Positions 46,861 through 58,861 of a stretch of DNA of 64,000 bases are shown piece by piece. The stretch covers positions 496,001 to 560,000 of the forward strand of contig NC_049561.1 of assembly GCF_013368755.1 (NCBI RefSeq), in the 5' to 3' direction. Numbering within the stretch: position 1 is the first letter of the stretch; every line of letters begins with the position of its first letter. The notes beneath the pieces were generated by a model, which saw only the letters and a program-made list of their open reading frames with translations, was not told where the DNA came from and did not search any database. The translations under genes were made by a program, and so were the position numbers. This DNA is from Talaromyces rugulosus. Lineage: Eukaryota; Ascomycota; Eurotiomycetes; Eurotiales; Trichocomaceae.

Positions 46861-48587
46861 ATGGCGAGTCTTATTGAAAAAGACGGAGAACCGCCTTCGT
46901 CTTCGCCTACAGCGGAGCAAAAAGTGCCGTCTTCGGATATCACTCGCGATGCCGAAAAGCAATTTGATATCAATGAAAAGGCGCTGCTGAGGAAATTGGA
47001 CTGGAAGCTTTTGCCTCCTCTCACGCTACTCTATTTACTATCATTTCTAGATCGAAGTAACGGTAAGTTGGAACAGCAACGATTTGAACTTGATGCTCGC
47101 AAAAGCCAATGCTAACGACGAAAACAGTGGGAAATGCTAAATTGGAAGGGCTAACAGAGGATGTCAAAATGACTGGAGACCAGTATCTCACCGGCCTTAC
47201 TCTGTATTTCATCGGATACGTCCTCTTTGAAATCCCGTGCAATATCATTCTCAAACGCACGACTCCTCGGTTATGGCTACCCACGATCACGCTATTCTGG
47301 GGAATCGTGGCAACGCTTCTTGGTGTTGTGCACAACTACGCGGGCTATCTTGTGTCGCGCTTCTTCCTCGGTGTCACTGAAAGTGGCCTGTTTCCAGGCG
47401 TTGTGTTTTACTTGTCAATGTGGTATAAACGGAACGAACAGCATTTTCGAATCTCACTGTTTTTCAGTGCTGCTTCACTGGCGGGGGCTTTTGGTGGTGT
47501 GCTGGCTTGGGTGAGTAGTTGTTTTTCTCGGGTCATTATGAATATCGTATCTAATTTGTCACTGGCAGGGAATCGGACACATGAAAAACGTTGGAGGGTA
47601 CCAGGGTTGGAGATGGATTTTCATCCTTGTTCGTTAGCTCCTGCAATGTGTACTACTTTGCTTAATTATTCTAACGAGTGTATAGGAAGGCTTGTTTACG
47701 GTTTTGGTTTCTGCCATTTCATATTTTCTGGTTTACAACTACCCTGCCACCGCCGAGTTCTTGACAGAAAAAGAACGTGAATTTATCCAATTCCGCCTGA
47801 AATACGACAGTGATGCTACCATAGACGAAGGGTTCACCTGGACTGCTGTTTTGAACGCGTTCAAAGACCCTAAAGTCTGGCTGTACGGACTCGGATTTCA
47901 TACCGTTTCTCTGCCATTGTATACTTTGTCACTGTTTTTAGTAAGTTCATGATATCCCTCAGTTTTTGCGGCACGCTGACGTATAAAAAACAGCCAACAA
48001 TTATTTCCGGACTGGGCTATTCCAGTGCGAGCGCTCAACTTCTGAGCGTCCCGCCATACGCCGTCGCTTTTGTTCTAGTAGTCACCGTTGCGATATTATC
48101 AGAGCGAACCCATCGCCGCGCACCATTCATCATGGCCACTTCGGCCCTCGGCATAATCGGATACATCATCTTGCTAAGCGCACCCAGCCCGGGGAGCTCG
48201 TACGTCGGCATTATCTTCGCAGCCGCCGGAATCTACCCATCGACTGCGATTGTGCTCTCGTGGCCGGCCAATAACGTCTCTGGTCAGACGAAGCGTGCTG
48301 TGGCCAATGCGATGCAGATATCCATTGGTAACCTCGGAGCTGTAATGGGGACGCAGCTGTATCGCTCTGAATGGAGTCCGCGGTACTTTGTCGGCCATGG
48401 CGTTGCCCTTGCGTATCTAGCTGCGAATATCGCCGTGACTGGTACTTTGTGGCTTGTTCTGAACAGGGAGAATAAGAAAAAGGAGGAGATTCGACGTAGT
48501 CAGGGAATATCTCCACTAGAAGAAGTTGGTGCAGCCGAAGGGGCGTTCTTGGGTGATGAGGACCCGAGATGGGTGTTTCAAACATAG
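46861..48587 (+). CDS. MFS transporter, Dal5/allantoate-permease (anion:cation symporter) type
   Basis: Five exons, 46861-47062, 47128-47510, 47569-47628, 47686-47940 and 47994-48587, give 497 residues. Diagnostic blocks: LLPPLTLLYLLSFLDRSNVGNAK (TM1, across intron 1), FEIPCNIILKRTTPRLWLPT, SRFFLGVTESGLFPGVVFYL and, across introns 2 and 3, GGYQGWRWIFILEGLFTVL. Twelve membrane helices are expected, with a hydrophilic central loop (TEKEREFIQFRLKYDSD). The family imports organic anions such as allantoate, nicotinate, pantothenate or tartrate with protons at the plasma membrane; the substrate is not readable. Intron 3 uses a non-consensus GTTCGT donor. The polar tail ends DEDPRWVFQT. No adjacent catabolic gene suggests the substrate. 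Confidence 0.9.
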
Positions 48588-48693
48588 CTTTAACACTGTA
48601 TTATCCTAGAGTGCAAATTTGGTTTCAGCTGGTTGTTTGATATGATCATTAACTAATAGATGCGTACATTTAAAAGGCAAAGGAAACTATCTA

Positions 48694-49958
48694 TTACTTG
48701 TTCTTGTCAATCTCGACCGTAGTCAATACTGGCCCCTTATCCCTCGGCATCACCAACGGTAAAACCCTCTCCCACTCAGTCCTCAGCATCTCAACTTCGT
48801 CCTCTAACCCATTGATTCTATCTCTATACAATTTCATCATCCGTCGTTCGCTGTCCAGCTGCTCCTCTCTTCTCCCCAGTAAAACGCCCAGTCGTCGAAT
48901 AAGGTCGATCTGTAGCTCAATCTGCACTCTTTGCTCGTCGTATGACCCATGCCTTCTCTCTAGGGAGAATTTCTCCTCACGCAGCAAACAGACTTCATCT
49001 TGGAGGTTGTGTATGTCGTTTTGCAATCTGTACAGGTCGGATGACAGCAAAGCATTGAGCGAGGAGAGGTTGGTGTTTGTGTTTGTAAGGTGTGTGATTT
49101 TTTCCTCCAGCTTGTTATAGTACGATTTATCTTCGTCGTTGTGGTTTTCTTGTTGTTTACGATTATCAAGGTCTGCTTGAATACCAAAATTAACCCCCTT
49201 TTCATCTCGTCTAGGTTGAGGTGTAAAATTCGGCGAGCAGGATAAAGCGTCGACCTTTCTTTCCAACATGTCCATTTTTTCGACCAGATCTGTTCCGAAA
49301 TCTCGGATTATTTCATCTGACAGATTTGTCTCTTTAGGCTCGATGGGGCTGTGTGCTATGCCCTGCTCTCGCTGTTGGTACTGAGTAGAAGAGCGAGACT
49401 CTGAACGGCGATGTAGCCATCTAATTCATTGATATCAGCATGGTTTATCCACTTAGTAGTTAATATAAACGGAGCAAAGGGTACAACAAACTTAAGCGGA
49501 TTCCGCGTCTTGAACATTTTCTTCAGAGAAGAAGCAGCAGAAGCCGACGAGTACTGCGACCATCTCTCCGAATTGGTCTCTTGTTTGTGTCGGCTCTGCT
49601 GTTGGCCCTGCTCGGGATGATGGTCGGGGGTTGGTATGTTGCTATTGCAAGCACTCGTCACACTCGTGACGCTCCCAGTGGTTTGCGTTACAGTTGTCTC
49701 TTCCAGGTCCAGAAACGGCCCATTCGATGCCGCAACGCATACACTCGTCATTGGACTGCTGAGAACATGTTCAAGCGCCTGGCCTTTCTCCGAGGATGTA
49801 GAATACACCGAGGAAGACGCCGATGCGCAACACGGCTGCGGATTGGATTTCCACCATGCGAGATTTCGGTCGTGGTTGTGTCTATGGGTTTGGCTCGGCG
49901 TAGTTGCATCGCCGGTCTCGCTTTCATACATGTCGTGTTGCTGGCGTTTTGTAGCCAT
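48694..49958 (-). CDS. Coiled-coil protein of unknown function
   Basis: Exon 1 (ATG at 49958) encodes a Ser/Thr/Gln/His-rich region of about 158 residues ending near FKTRNPLKF. Exon 2 (from about 49380 to stop at 48694) encodes YQQREQGIAHSP, then a long coiled coil (heptad-like Leu/Glu/Arg pattern, about 90 residues before the end) and the tail VEIDKNK. The two parts are in different frames. I infer an intron of about 104 bases with donor GTACCC at 49484 and acceptor CTCAG at 49381-49382, giving about 386 residues. A donor three bases upstream is equally possible. A real frameshift in the assembly cannot be excluded. No transmembrane segment or known domain; it may be a cytoskeletal or scaffold protein. 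Confidence 0.65.
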
Positions 49959-50343
49959 TGGATTGGTAGTAAAGGCTTGCTAAGCGTGGGAACAGGTGAA
50001 GAGAGCTGGATTAGTAACGTAGGGGAGTTTTTGTGTTGGGGGTTATGATGACATCTGCAAGGTATATAAATAGGAACTGTTGAAATATTGCGAGCAGGAT
50101 GTCTTGTTATAAAGACAGAAAACATGACAGAGCAAGGCATAAGACTGATGTAATGAGCTCTATTCTACCATGGTCAACATCACAAGCCAAATCGACCAGA
50201 TCCATGGTGTGCCAGACAACTCTATTTCTAATCCTAAATACAAATCTAGTGACAATTATCTATATCCATCATATGTCAAAAAAAAAAAGGGAACCAAAGA
50301 AAAACATAATCCGGTCAATACCGGTCAATACCAAGTGGCTTCA
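49959..50343. other. Intergenic region between coiled-coil and synthetase genes
   Basis: Promoter of the coiled-coil gene and 3' flank of the acyl-CoA synthetase gene, both on the minus strand. Contains a two-copy 11-base direct repeat (CCGGTCAATAC-like) at about 50313-50334. No gene seen. Confidence 0.5.
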
Positions 50344-52104
50344 TTATGCATCAGGCCAATATTTCTTCAACAAATCCTTCTTATTCACCTTGCCCATCGC
50401 ATTGCGCTCAATGTTATCGACAAGTTTCAGGATAGATGGTATTTTATAAGGCGCCATTTCTTCTTTTAGTTCTTTTCGGAGCGTCGCCAATTGGATTGTA
50501 TCGGCCTGTTACTATCTGTCAGTTTTGTGTTATTATTTGATGCAGAAGAACAAAAACGTACGTCGGCTCTAGGCTTGATGACAGCTGCAACACGCTGGCC
50601 CCATTCTTCATCGGCCACGCCGACCACAGCGACTTCTTGAATACTAGCCAGGCTGAGCAGCTTGCGCTCAACCTCTAGAGCAGACACTTTGTATCCACCG
50701 GTCTTAATCAGGTCAACTGAGGCGCGACCTTGAATATAATACGCGCCATTGTTTTCCCGTCTCGCGACATCGCCCGTCTTAAACCATCCGTCAGAGGTAA
50801 ACTCCTTGGCGGTGGCTTCGGGTTTGTTCCAGTACTCGAGAAAGACGTTGTCGCCCTTGATCTCAATCATGCCGTCTTCGTCGAGTGCCTCGACAATGGC
50901 ACCGGTCTCTTTTTCGGTCAGTCGGACCTGAACGCCCGGCAATGGCCAGCCAACACTGCCGTCCAGTCGTTGTGAGACGTCCAGCCCACAGCTGAGCCCC
51001 ATGCCAATTTCTGTCATGCCATACCGCTCGAGCAGAACCTGGCCGGTGATCTCGGCAAACTTCGTTTTGATAGGCGTGGGCAAGGCGGCGGAGCCACTTA
51101 CTATGAGACGTAGTGCTTTGGTGCCTTCTCGGGAACAGGCCTCGGCATCAGTCGAGCGAATGTGCGAGTCAAAATAGTCGACCAAACGCGAGTAGATGGT
51201 GGGAACAGCCATAAACATCGTGGACGAGCCTTTATCTTGCCATCGTTCCCAGATAATCTTCGGGTCGAATTTGGGGTACATCTCCACGGTAGCGCCGCTG
51301 AGAAACGAGGCTGTCAGGCCGTTGATGATGCCGTGAACGTGATGCAGAGGTAGCACATGGATAAGGCGGTCCGATGGCGAGTATTTCCATGCCTCGACAA
51401 GGCAGCTTGCCTGGAATGTGATGTTCTTGTGTGTTGTGACACAGCCCTTGGGATTTGAGGTCGTACCGGACGTGTATATCATCAGCGCGCGTCGGTCCAA
51501 AGACCACGAATCGTGGAACGGGGGAAGGGTAGTGGCAGCTGCATCCTGAGAGCTCGACAGTGGCGTGAATCTTGTAAAGGGGATATCGGCGATGGCCTCG
51601 CGCAACGCGGGCTCGACTTTTTCAAAGGCCGGATGGATAATCACCAGCGACGGGAGGGAATCTGTTATGGTATATAAAAGTTCTTTGACAGGATGAGTCG
51701 TGCCTAGGTCTTTATTAGAAAGCTGCTAGGAGTAGTAAGCTCAATTGGCAATTATTCAACATACACAGAGGAACTGCGACGCCGCCTGCTGCCCACACAG
51801 CCCATTGCGTGACCACGTAGTCATATCCATTGGGAACCAGAAAGGTGATCCGTCGCTCGTCCAGGTCGCTAACTGACAGGCTCTCCAGCAGCCATTTCTT
51901 TGTAGTCGACACGTCTGCCAGCAGCTGTCGATACGTAAAGTCCTGTGCTTTTGTCCGGTCCACCACGGCGACTTTGGCGGGATCGCTGGTGGCCTGCTCT
52001 CTCGCTGCGACGAACAGCGGCAGAGAGGGAATTGAGGCCGGGCTGTGGTCGGCCGATAAGCGACTCGCAGCCACGTCGGTAGCAGTCACAATGGCGGCGG
52101 TCAT
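50344..52104 (-). CDS. AMP-dependent acyl-CoA synthetase, malonyl-CoA synthetase (ACSF3)-like
   Basis: Three exons, 52104-51765, 51703-50562 and 50505-50344, give 547 residues. The second acceptor was picked because it yields AVPLCTTHPVKELLYTI. The third exon, missed by simple ORF calling, supplies the C-terminus with the catalytic lysine segment NAMGKVNKKDLL. Motifs: P-loop YTSGTTSNPKGC; LPLHHVHG; ERYGMTEIGMGLS; GWFKTGDVA; RASVDLIKTGGYKVSALEVE. The enzyme adenylates a carboxylic acid and passes it to CoA. The motif pattern is closest to the ACSF3/malonyl-CoA synthetase group, which uses malonate or methylmalonate; substrate remains inferred. The N-terminus (MTAAIVTATDVAASRLSAD) is weakly amphipathic and could be a mitochondrial signal. 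No C-terminal SKL peroxisome signal. Divergent from the ABC gene. Confidence 0.88.
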
Positions 52105-52904
52105 GGTTTGTTTGCGAGATTTTTTTTTTTTTTGGTCTGGATCAGGGGTTGTTTTGCGGGGGGGAGTTTGTGTGGCGGTGGTCAAGACGAGTGCGGGGGA
52201 GGCGCGTTTCTCGCAATCGACGTTCCTCGGCGCACCAGCTGCATCAATGGGCGGTCACTAGCAGCGCAGATAATGGATGGCGCCTCGGTGGTCTAGACAA
52301 TCAATGGCAATTGGCGGAGGAGCACGAGCGATGCAGGTGGAAGCGCTGAAGTTGGCGGAGATGTTACATCGGTCGGCGTCCGAAGCCGCAGAGACTTGAA
52401 TTTATTACAGGGCGTTGCATATTCTGCATAGATATGTATGGTCGATGGCGTAAGGATCGGGCCAAGCCCAGATCTTAAGCCAACTAGTTGTTATAGTTTA
52501 TTGCATATTGAAAAATACAGCAGTGAAGAATACGCATATACAACTGATATAGCCCTTGAGATCGGGAGTTGCTAGATACCAGCACTGGAGGCAATGGCTA
52601 CTACCATAGCTAGTCCGACTACACTCTGAACGACCACAGCAAAAAGCAGAAAACATTTTTCTTAAAAAGCAAACAAGAAAACGAGAAAAGCATTATTATT
52701 ATGACGACTTGCGTCGGACTCTAAGAAAACGAGCACGTGAGGCTCCGACCGCCGGAGCAGCTCCGGCTTGGCGTCGAACAAGCTCAACTCCAGATTTCTC
52801 GTGATGCTCTCGACGCCAGCTCTTCCTCTCTTGCTCACGCCCATGCCATGATCGCGCCCACACTCTCGGCCGGTGCCACTGTCGAGGCCCGGATCGGCTC
52901 AGAC
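52105..52904. other. Divergent intergenic region synthetase / ABC ATPase
   Basis: Contains a T-run (52121-52132) just upstream of the synthetase start. The open frame before the ABC ATG (with an earlier in-frame ATG at 52848) may include 5' UTR. Otherwise no gene recognised. Confidence 0.5.
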
Positions 52905-55412
52905 ATGCTGAGATGGCGGCCCTGGGCCTGCAGAGTCTCAGCCCCGTCGCAGTTCGTTCGCTATGCTCAGACTGAAGCCAAATCTAAGAGCAAGAAGCAA
53001 GCTGCAGTCAAGCCAAAACGCACGAACAAGAAAAAGCCACCGACGCCGCCTGATGGCCTTCCTCCTCCCCTGATTGAGATAACCAAAGGCGTCTTCTACC
53101 GCACATATCCCTCTTCCTCCGAACCCAATGCAAAGATTCCTCCACTCTTCAAAAAGTTCGATTTCTCGCTGTCCGCAAGAGTCGCTCCTCACTTCACCAC
53201 GCCGCCGCTGCCGTCGCCGTCCCTAGATATGACCATGAGGAAGAAGGTGCAAACAGCTCGGGCTATTAGAAAAGCCCAAAAAGTAGTGGAAAAGGAAAAT
53301 GAAATCCAGAAATTCTACGGGCCATTCCATTGGGCCGTGATGGGCACCGGAAGCACCGACTTTTTAGACATCCTCCGTGGCCAATACGTTGCTGTGCCCC
53401 CGAACTCACGCTCGTATCCTTACTTGTCTTCCGACCAATTCTCACCCTCCAACCCGAAGCTAAGACACCCCTCCAATGCCATTCAGTATGTGGGCTTCAG
53501 AGGAGAAGGCTCCCAGGCCACTGGAGGAACAAGAGGTGCCTATCTCAGCGCACGATACGAGAGCCTGCGCGAGGAGACCGACTGGACTGTTCGCCAATAT
53601 CTCTGTAACCAGATGGAGCTGAACCCACTGGAGGGAGAGCAGGCCCAGTCCAATCCCTACAGCCAGGATCATTGGGATGCAATCTTGCAGAGTTTCCAAC
53701 TGTCCCATCTCCTAGACATGCCTACCGCCAAGCTGAGCAATGGACAGACGAGGCGTACTCGCATAGCCAAAGCCTTGTTAACGCAGCCGGAACTTCTTCT
53801 CCTGGACCAACCCTTCAGTAAGTTATGTTTCCATGTTGTTGGCGGTGAACATAACTAACCTGAACCAGTGGGACTCGATCCTTTAACCAGCGATAGCATA
53901 TCGTCTCTGCTCCGCGATGTCGCCTTGAAGTCTTCGCCCAGAGTGATCATTGCGCTTCGTGCTCAAGATTCCATACCAGAGTGGATTTCTCACATTGCCA
54001 TTGTGAACACAGACAGCGTTGCTTTTCAGGGAACAAAGGAAGATTTCTTCAACATAGTAGATCTGATTCATAAAGGTCATCTCCCATTCAAGAAAGACGT
54101 AATGACGCTGGGACCTGTCATGCGGGAGGGAGGAGCATTGCACGGCTATCGCGAAATTCTTGCCAAGGATTACCCCGAACACTTTCAACCTGATCATTCT
54201 CATTTTGATGAGCCACAGACTAATCGGAAACTTCCTAGACCAAAGTCCACGATGCCAGCATTAATGGATGGAGAGCCTCAAATCGAGATGAACGGGGTCC
54301 GTGTGCAATACGGGGACAAGGTCGTTCTCGGTAATTGGACGCAAACTGAAAGCAGTACACCAGGCCTGCACTGGAAGGTTCGTCGTGGCCAGCGATGGGC
54401 GGTATTGGGGGCCAACGGCTCTGGGAAGACAACTTTGCTCTCTCTAATCACCTCTGATCACCCACAAGCGTATGCACTGCCCATCCGCCTATTTGGCCGA
54501 TCTCGTCTCCCCGAACCACCGAAACCGGGCATCTCGATATTCGACCTCCAGGCCCGAATTGGCCACTCTTCTCCGGAAATACAGGCCTTCTTCCCTTCCC
54601 ACCTGACCATCCGTGAGGCCGTTGAATCGGCGTGGGCCGATACCTTTCTCTCGAAACCCAAACTCAATTTCCAGATAGACACCCTCATCGACCGAGTTCT
54701 AGCGCACTTTAGACCTGATTTGGCCAAACCTCGTCTGCTGAAGCCCGGAAAGGAGCACGAAATAGACATGTCCATCATTCCCGGCGGCTTTCTACAGAGA
54801 TTTGCAACCCCACCACCAGAGAGCGCCGATATATCAAAAGGGTCGGCAACTACTGCTGAATATGATACTACTTATGATAATTTGAACCTCCCCATTGGGT
54901 TCGACACATATGCTTACGCTGACGACATGACCTTTGGCCAACTTGACGTTGCCCAGCAGCGCCTAGTCCTTTTCATACGGGCCATTATCAAAAAGCAAGA
55001 AGTGATTGTTTTGGACGAAGCATTCTCCGCCATGCCTCCATCTATGCGCCAAAAATGCTTTGCCTTACTTGAAGGACCTCCAGCACAGACCGTTAAAGGA
55101 AAAAAGAGTGAACAGCTCCCGTACGTGGACGAGACCCAGTCTGTGGTTTTCGTCAGCCACCAACGCCAGGAAATCCCAGACTCGGTCCGTTTCTGGATGC
55201 GTCTTCCATCGCAAGTCGGCGACGACCAGAAGCTCGATTTCGCCATGGGCGTGCTACCCGATGGTGAGACGTTGGCATCCAGCAAAGAAATCTGGCAAAA
55301 TATTTGGTCCAAGAATTCTTTCCCGCCATACGAACACAAAGAGGCATCGTCTAAAGAAACACCCAACGATGCCGAATTGTACGGCTTCGTGCTTGCAAAA
55401 TCAGAACACTGA
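52905..55412 (+). CDS. Tandem-NBD soluble ABC ATPase (ModF/yeast YDR061W type), probably mitochondrial
   Basis: Two exons, 52905-53817 and 53869-55412, give 818 residues; the intron joins as LLLLDQPFMGLDP. The N-terminus MLRWRPWACRVSAPSQFVRY is basic, amphipathic and acid-poor, a likely mitochondrial presequence; an upstream in-frame ATG at 52848 would extend it by 19 residues. There are no membrane helices. NBD1 has a degenerate Walker A (GTGSTDF, 147-153), a good signature (LSNGQ, 277-281) and a Walker B with Gln in place of the catalytic Glu (LLLLDQPF, Gln302). NBD2 has an intact Walker A (GANGSGKT, 485-492), Walker B (IVLDEAF, Glu688) and H-loop (VSHQRQ, His735), but its signature is degenerate (FGQLDVAQQ from 660). 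The order resembles bacterial ModF/PhrA and yeast YDR061W. Role unknown. Confidence 0.85.
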
Positions 55413-55831
55413 TCTGGAAGAAAATTTTTACTTTGTAATAGGAACAAACGGAATTAGAGCGTTGATCTGACTTCATATAAAATAGGACATTTGGAGTCGT
55501 CTATTTCAATGTTGCATGTATATATACCATCATACTCATCATCGGCGTTTTTGGGCTCTTTACATGTACTGTATGTAGACTTAGATATCACATGTCAATT
55601 GATTGATGTAATTTATTTTCACGGCCACACACATACATCGATAGATATTGATGTAGAAGACGACCAGTATCCTTCAAATTACGAGTAATTAACAAGCATA
55701 TAGTTAACGACATCTGGAGCATATCGACATGGACATCAGTTTGTGATGCGACATTCAAGTCTCGAGGTACACAACGCTATAAACACGCAACATCGCCCAA
55801 AAAGTAACATACATAAGGTGGACACAAATTA
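55413..55831. other. Convergent intergenic region ABC ATPase / Exo84
   Basis: 3' flanks of two convergent genes; AT-rich, no coding ORF or RNA gene recognised. Confidence 0.5.
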
Positions 55832-57911
55832 TCACTGAACCTCTGCATCGCCTGGTTCGCCATTATCGCCCTCTTGCTGTGCATGGCCATTCTCCAGACC
55901 GCTTGCGATCAGATCCTTAAAGTCAACGCCCACTTCTATCAACATCGAAGCCTGTTCGTCTACAATCCCCATGCAGTCCTGCCACACGGCCGTGTCCCTC
56001 TGTACACTGCTGAGCTGCCGCGAAAGCGCGGCGTTGAATTCGTCCAAGTGTTCCTTTGCCCATTTGATGCATGCGCTCGACATGACGGGCGGGAAGCATT
56101 GCTGGTATATGCTGATGGTGTTCTTGATCAGAGTGAAATAAACAAATGAAATTTGAAAAATGTATATCCGGAGGTCGCCCTCAAAGATACATTGACGGGC
56201 GCGTTTGTGAATGACCTCGGTGCGTGCGCGCAGGTAGGCTCCTCGCGCGCGGTCTTCGAATCCAAGACGAGTGAGCCAGCCAACATTGGTCTTGGTGGCA
56301 GTCGGGAATGAGTTAGTGTTGACCAGTGTGCGCGTGAGAATACTGGCCAGTTTAGACGCTCGTTCGTCGACTTTTTGGTTGATCACATCTTGAGCAACCG
56401 AGTTCCCTTTGAGACCCTGGGCCAGTTTTCGCAATCGCTCAACGCTAGCCACAGCCTCTTCAAAGTGGTGCAGTGCAATGTCAATGTCAATGTCATCAAC
56501 TTGGCCCTCGACCCAACGCAGATTGTGCTGTTTGCCATCTACATCAATACGGATTTCTGGTTTGTCTTTGTCATCGGGGTTATCGAGTATACCCGACTTT
56601 CGGTTGCCTTCTAATTGAGTAAGAGAACGAAGGGCATCGCTAGGCTTATTGGAAGCATCGATTTCAGAGCGCAGAGCTTTGCGGAGGTCCTCCACAGTCT
56701 TCCTGAATGTGGCCAAGAGCTCATTCTTGGCCGAGCTGGTACGCTGGTCATATCGATAAGTGTACGATTTAGAGCCAACGCGCACGTTGATCGCATGCGC
56801 CACGCCTCTATCCTCAGCTTCAGCACGCGCCGCGCCAGAGCCTAGATTCGCTCCGAGGTCAATCATGTCGATATCTTGGAGCTGCCAGCATTCCTCCGCC
56901 ACAAGCTTAGTCGGTGCTGGACCACGGTGTTGGTTCGGACTATTGGGGTCAATCCGCTTGCGCTTTTTTGCAGCGACCAAAAGGTGGTCATTGAGCAAAA
57001 CGATATGTACGGGTCTTCGGGGCTTCCATGTTGCAGAGTCGAGTTCAACCCAGTGTCCACTTTCCAGTACAATATGGCGACCAGGAATGGCCGGGAGAAA
57101 CTTTTGTGACCCCTCGACCGTTTTCCACAGCGACTGCAGCTGCATGTTCCACATGTTTTCTAGATTCGCTACCGAGCTTCGGTTGCTTCGTTTCGAGGAA
57201 CGGTCATCAGTAGGCGACAGCAAACTCGACCCGCTGGTGTTGTTAGTCTGTCCCAGTGCTGTCGTGAGCTCAGACATTAGAGTCCGCAACGTCCGCATTT
57301 CGCCTTTGAGCTTCTCCGCTTCCTCACTGATTTTGATGAATTGAGTTCGGTTCTGGTAGACATTTTGCTGCAGGTCCGTCGATGTGCGATTCTTGACCTT
57401 CCGCAGACGTTGCTGGTAGTCCTGGATATCTTCTTCAGACGCATTGGCGAGCAGGCTAGCCACATCTATCCGTATCCGAGTTAGCAGTTGCGCAGAGTAG
57501 TAGCTGAGACAATCCACACGTACATTTGTCCACAGGAAGTGATGGATCCCTCAGCGCCTTGAGGTTCACTTCAAGGGGCTGCCCAGAGCCCGTCTGCGGG
57601 GTGCTTGCAGCAGCTGGCCCAGCTCCTAGGCCACCATAACCCTGAACATCCGGTGGGAGACTCGGGACCGGCGGAGCATCGAACGGAGCATCCGGAATGT
57701 GGTTGAAGCGAGCTGAGTAGCGTCGTTTGACGAGATCTGATGTCGCTCCTCCCTGCTGCGTAGCAAGGGGCACCGACGACTCGAGCTCTTTGTTGGGAGC
57801 CTGGACGGAGATCGGCTTGGGCGCGCTGATCTGAGGGCGACGCCGGGACTTGTTCTTGTTGCGCAGGGTCAGGCCGCGGCCTTCCTTCATCTTCTCCAGC
57901 TGCGACGCCAT
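55832..57911 (-). CDS. EXO84: Exocyst complex component Exo84
   Basis: Two exons, 57911-57524 and 57465-55832, give 673 residues. The join gives SLPVDKYVASLLANASEEDI, the start of the helical tethering domain. The N-terminal 130 residues are a basic, Pro-rich region (RGLTLRNKNKSRRRPQ). A coiled coil (about 135-200) follows, then a PH domain (about 245-370; ILPAIPGRHIVLESGHWVELD and HIVLLNDHLLVAAKKRKR) and the Exo84 C-terminal helical bundle (ARQCIFEGDLRIYIFQISF; LIKNTISIYQQCFPP). Exo84 is a subunit of the eight-protein exocyst that tethers secretory vesicles at growth tips. The start at 57911 is the first ATG before the conserved basic block. It is divergent from Tom20 with only about 320 bases between the starts. 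Confidence 0.95.
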
Positions 57912-58228
57912 GGTGGAAAGGCTCGACAGGAGAACGAAAAGCCTGGCGTCTGCGAGATTGCAGCTGTATACGTCAAACAATTGATATCAGGCGTGACACG
58001 GGGGAGGTCAACAGTGACGGCAGCTGCAGCGGGCCGAAACGCCGCGGCGGAACAACGATGATCCACCAGCTCAAAATTAATCAATTAATTTTAACCCGCG
58101 ACAAGCACTGCGGCGAGCTTTCCGGGCTATCATCGACCGACTTCAAAACATCAATCAATTGACCATCCAACGGGGCATTTCCTCTGTTATATTTCTTGCA
58201 TCTCCATCGACAAGAACACACCGCCGTC
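57912..58228. promoter_or_regulatory. Short shared region between Exo84 and Tom20 starts
   Basis: About 317 bases separate the two divergent start codons, so both promoters and both 5' UTRs must fit here. A bidirectional promoter is likely. No specific factor site was identified. Confidence 0.5.
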
Positions 58229-58861
58229 ATGAAGACATCAACACTGGTCGCCCTCTCGACGGGTACGGTGTTGACGGGGTTTCTGGGTATGGCGATCACC
58301 TGAATCTGACTGAATTCAAATTCGACGTCGCTGACGAACAATTGACAACAGCTTACGCCGTCTGGTTCGACTACAAGAGACAATCTGACCCCGACTTCCG
58401 AAAAAACCTGAAGCGGAGCAACCGACGGATGGCTCGCGCTGAAAAGGAGGAAGCCGAGGCACAAGGCGCTGCCCAGCGCGAGGAGATCAAGAAGGCCGTC
58501 TCCCGGGCCAAGGACGAAGGTTTCCCCACCGATCTCGAGGAGAAGGAGGCCTATTTCATGGGACAAGTTGCAAAGGGAGAGGGTTTGTGCGCTGAGGGTA
58601 GGCGAACATTCCATAATGCCATGTCGTTCTTACGGTCAAGCTGACTCATTTTTTTTAGGTGCCGATAACGTCGAGGCCGCCCTCGCTTTCTACAAGGCCC
58701 TTAAGGTGTACCCCCAGCCCAAGGATTTGATCTCTATATACGACAAGACTGTGCCCAAGGAGGTGCTCGAAGTACTCGCCGAGATGGTTGCCCTGGACAG
58801 CGGACTGAAGCTAGGCTCTTTCGGCGAGACCGGTAGCTCCGATGGTCACGGCGTCGAGTAA
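58229..58861 (+). CDS. TOM20: Mitochondrial import receptor Tom20
   Basis: Three exons, 58229-58286, 58352-58597 and 58659-58861, give 168 residues. The first intron falls inside the membrane anchor; splicing gives [20 protein letters not shown], the typical Tom20 anchor with its cytosolic basic stop ([10 protein letters not shown]). The cytosolic receptor domain includes [19 protein letters not shown] and [17 protein letters not shown], the TPR-like presequence-binding fold, then a Gly/Ser tail. Tom20 recognises amphipathic presequences at the outer membrane and hands preproteins to the TOM channel. No Gln-rich C-terminal extension is present. Confidence 0.94.

Noticed and set aside
49581..50048. 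155-residue plus-strand ORF
   Set aside because: Antisense to exon 1 of the coiled-coil gene; no domain features.
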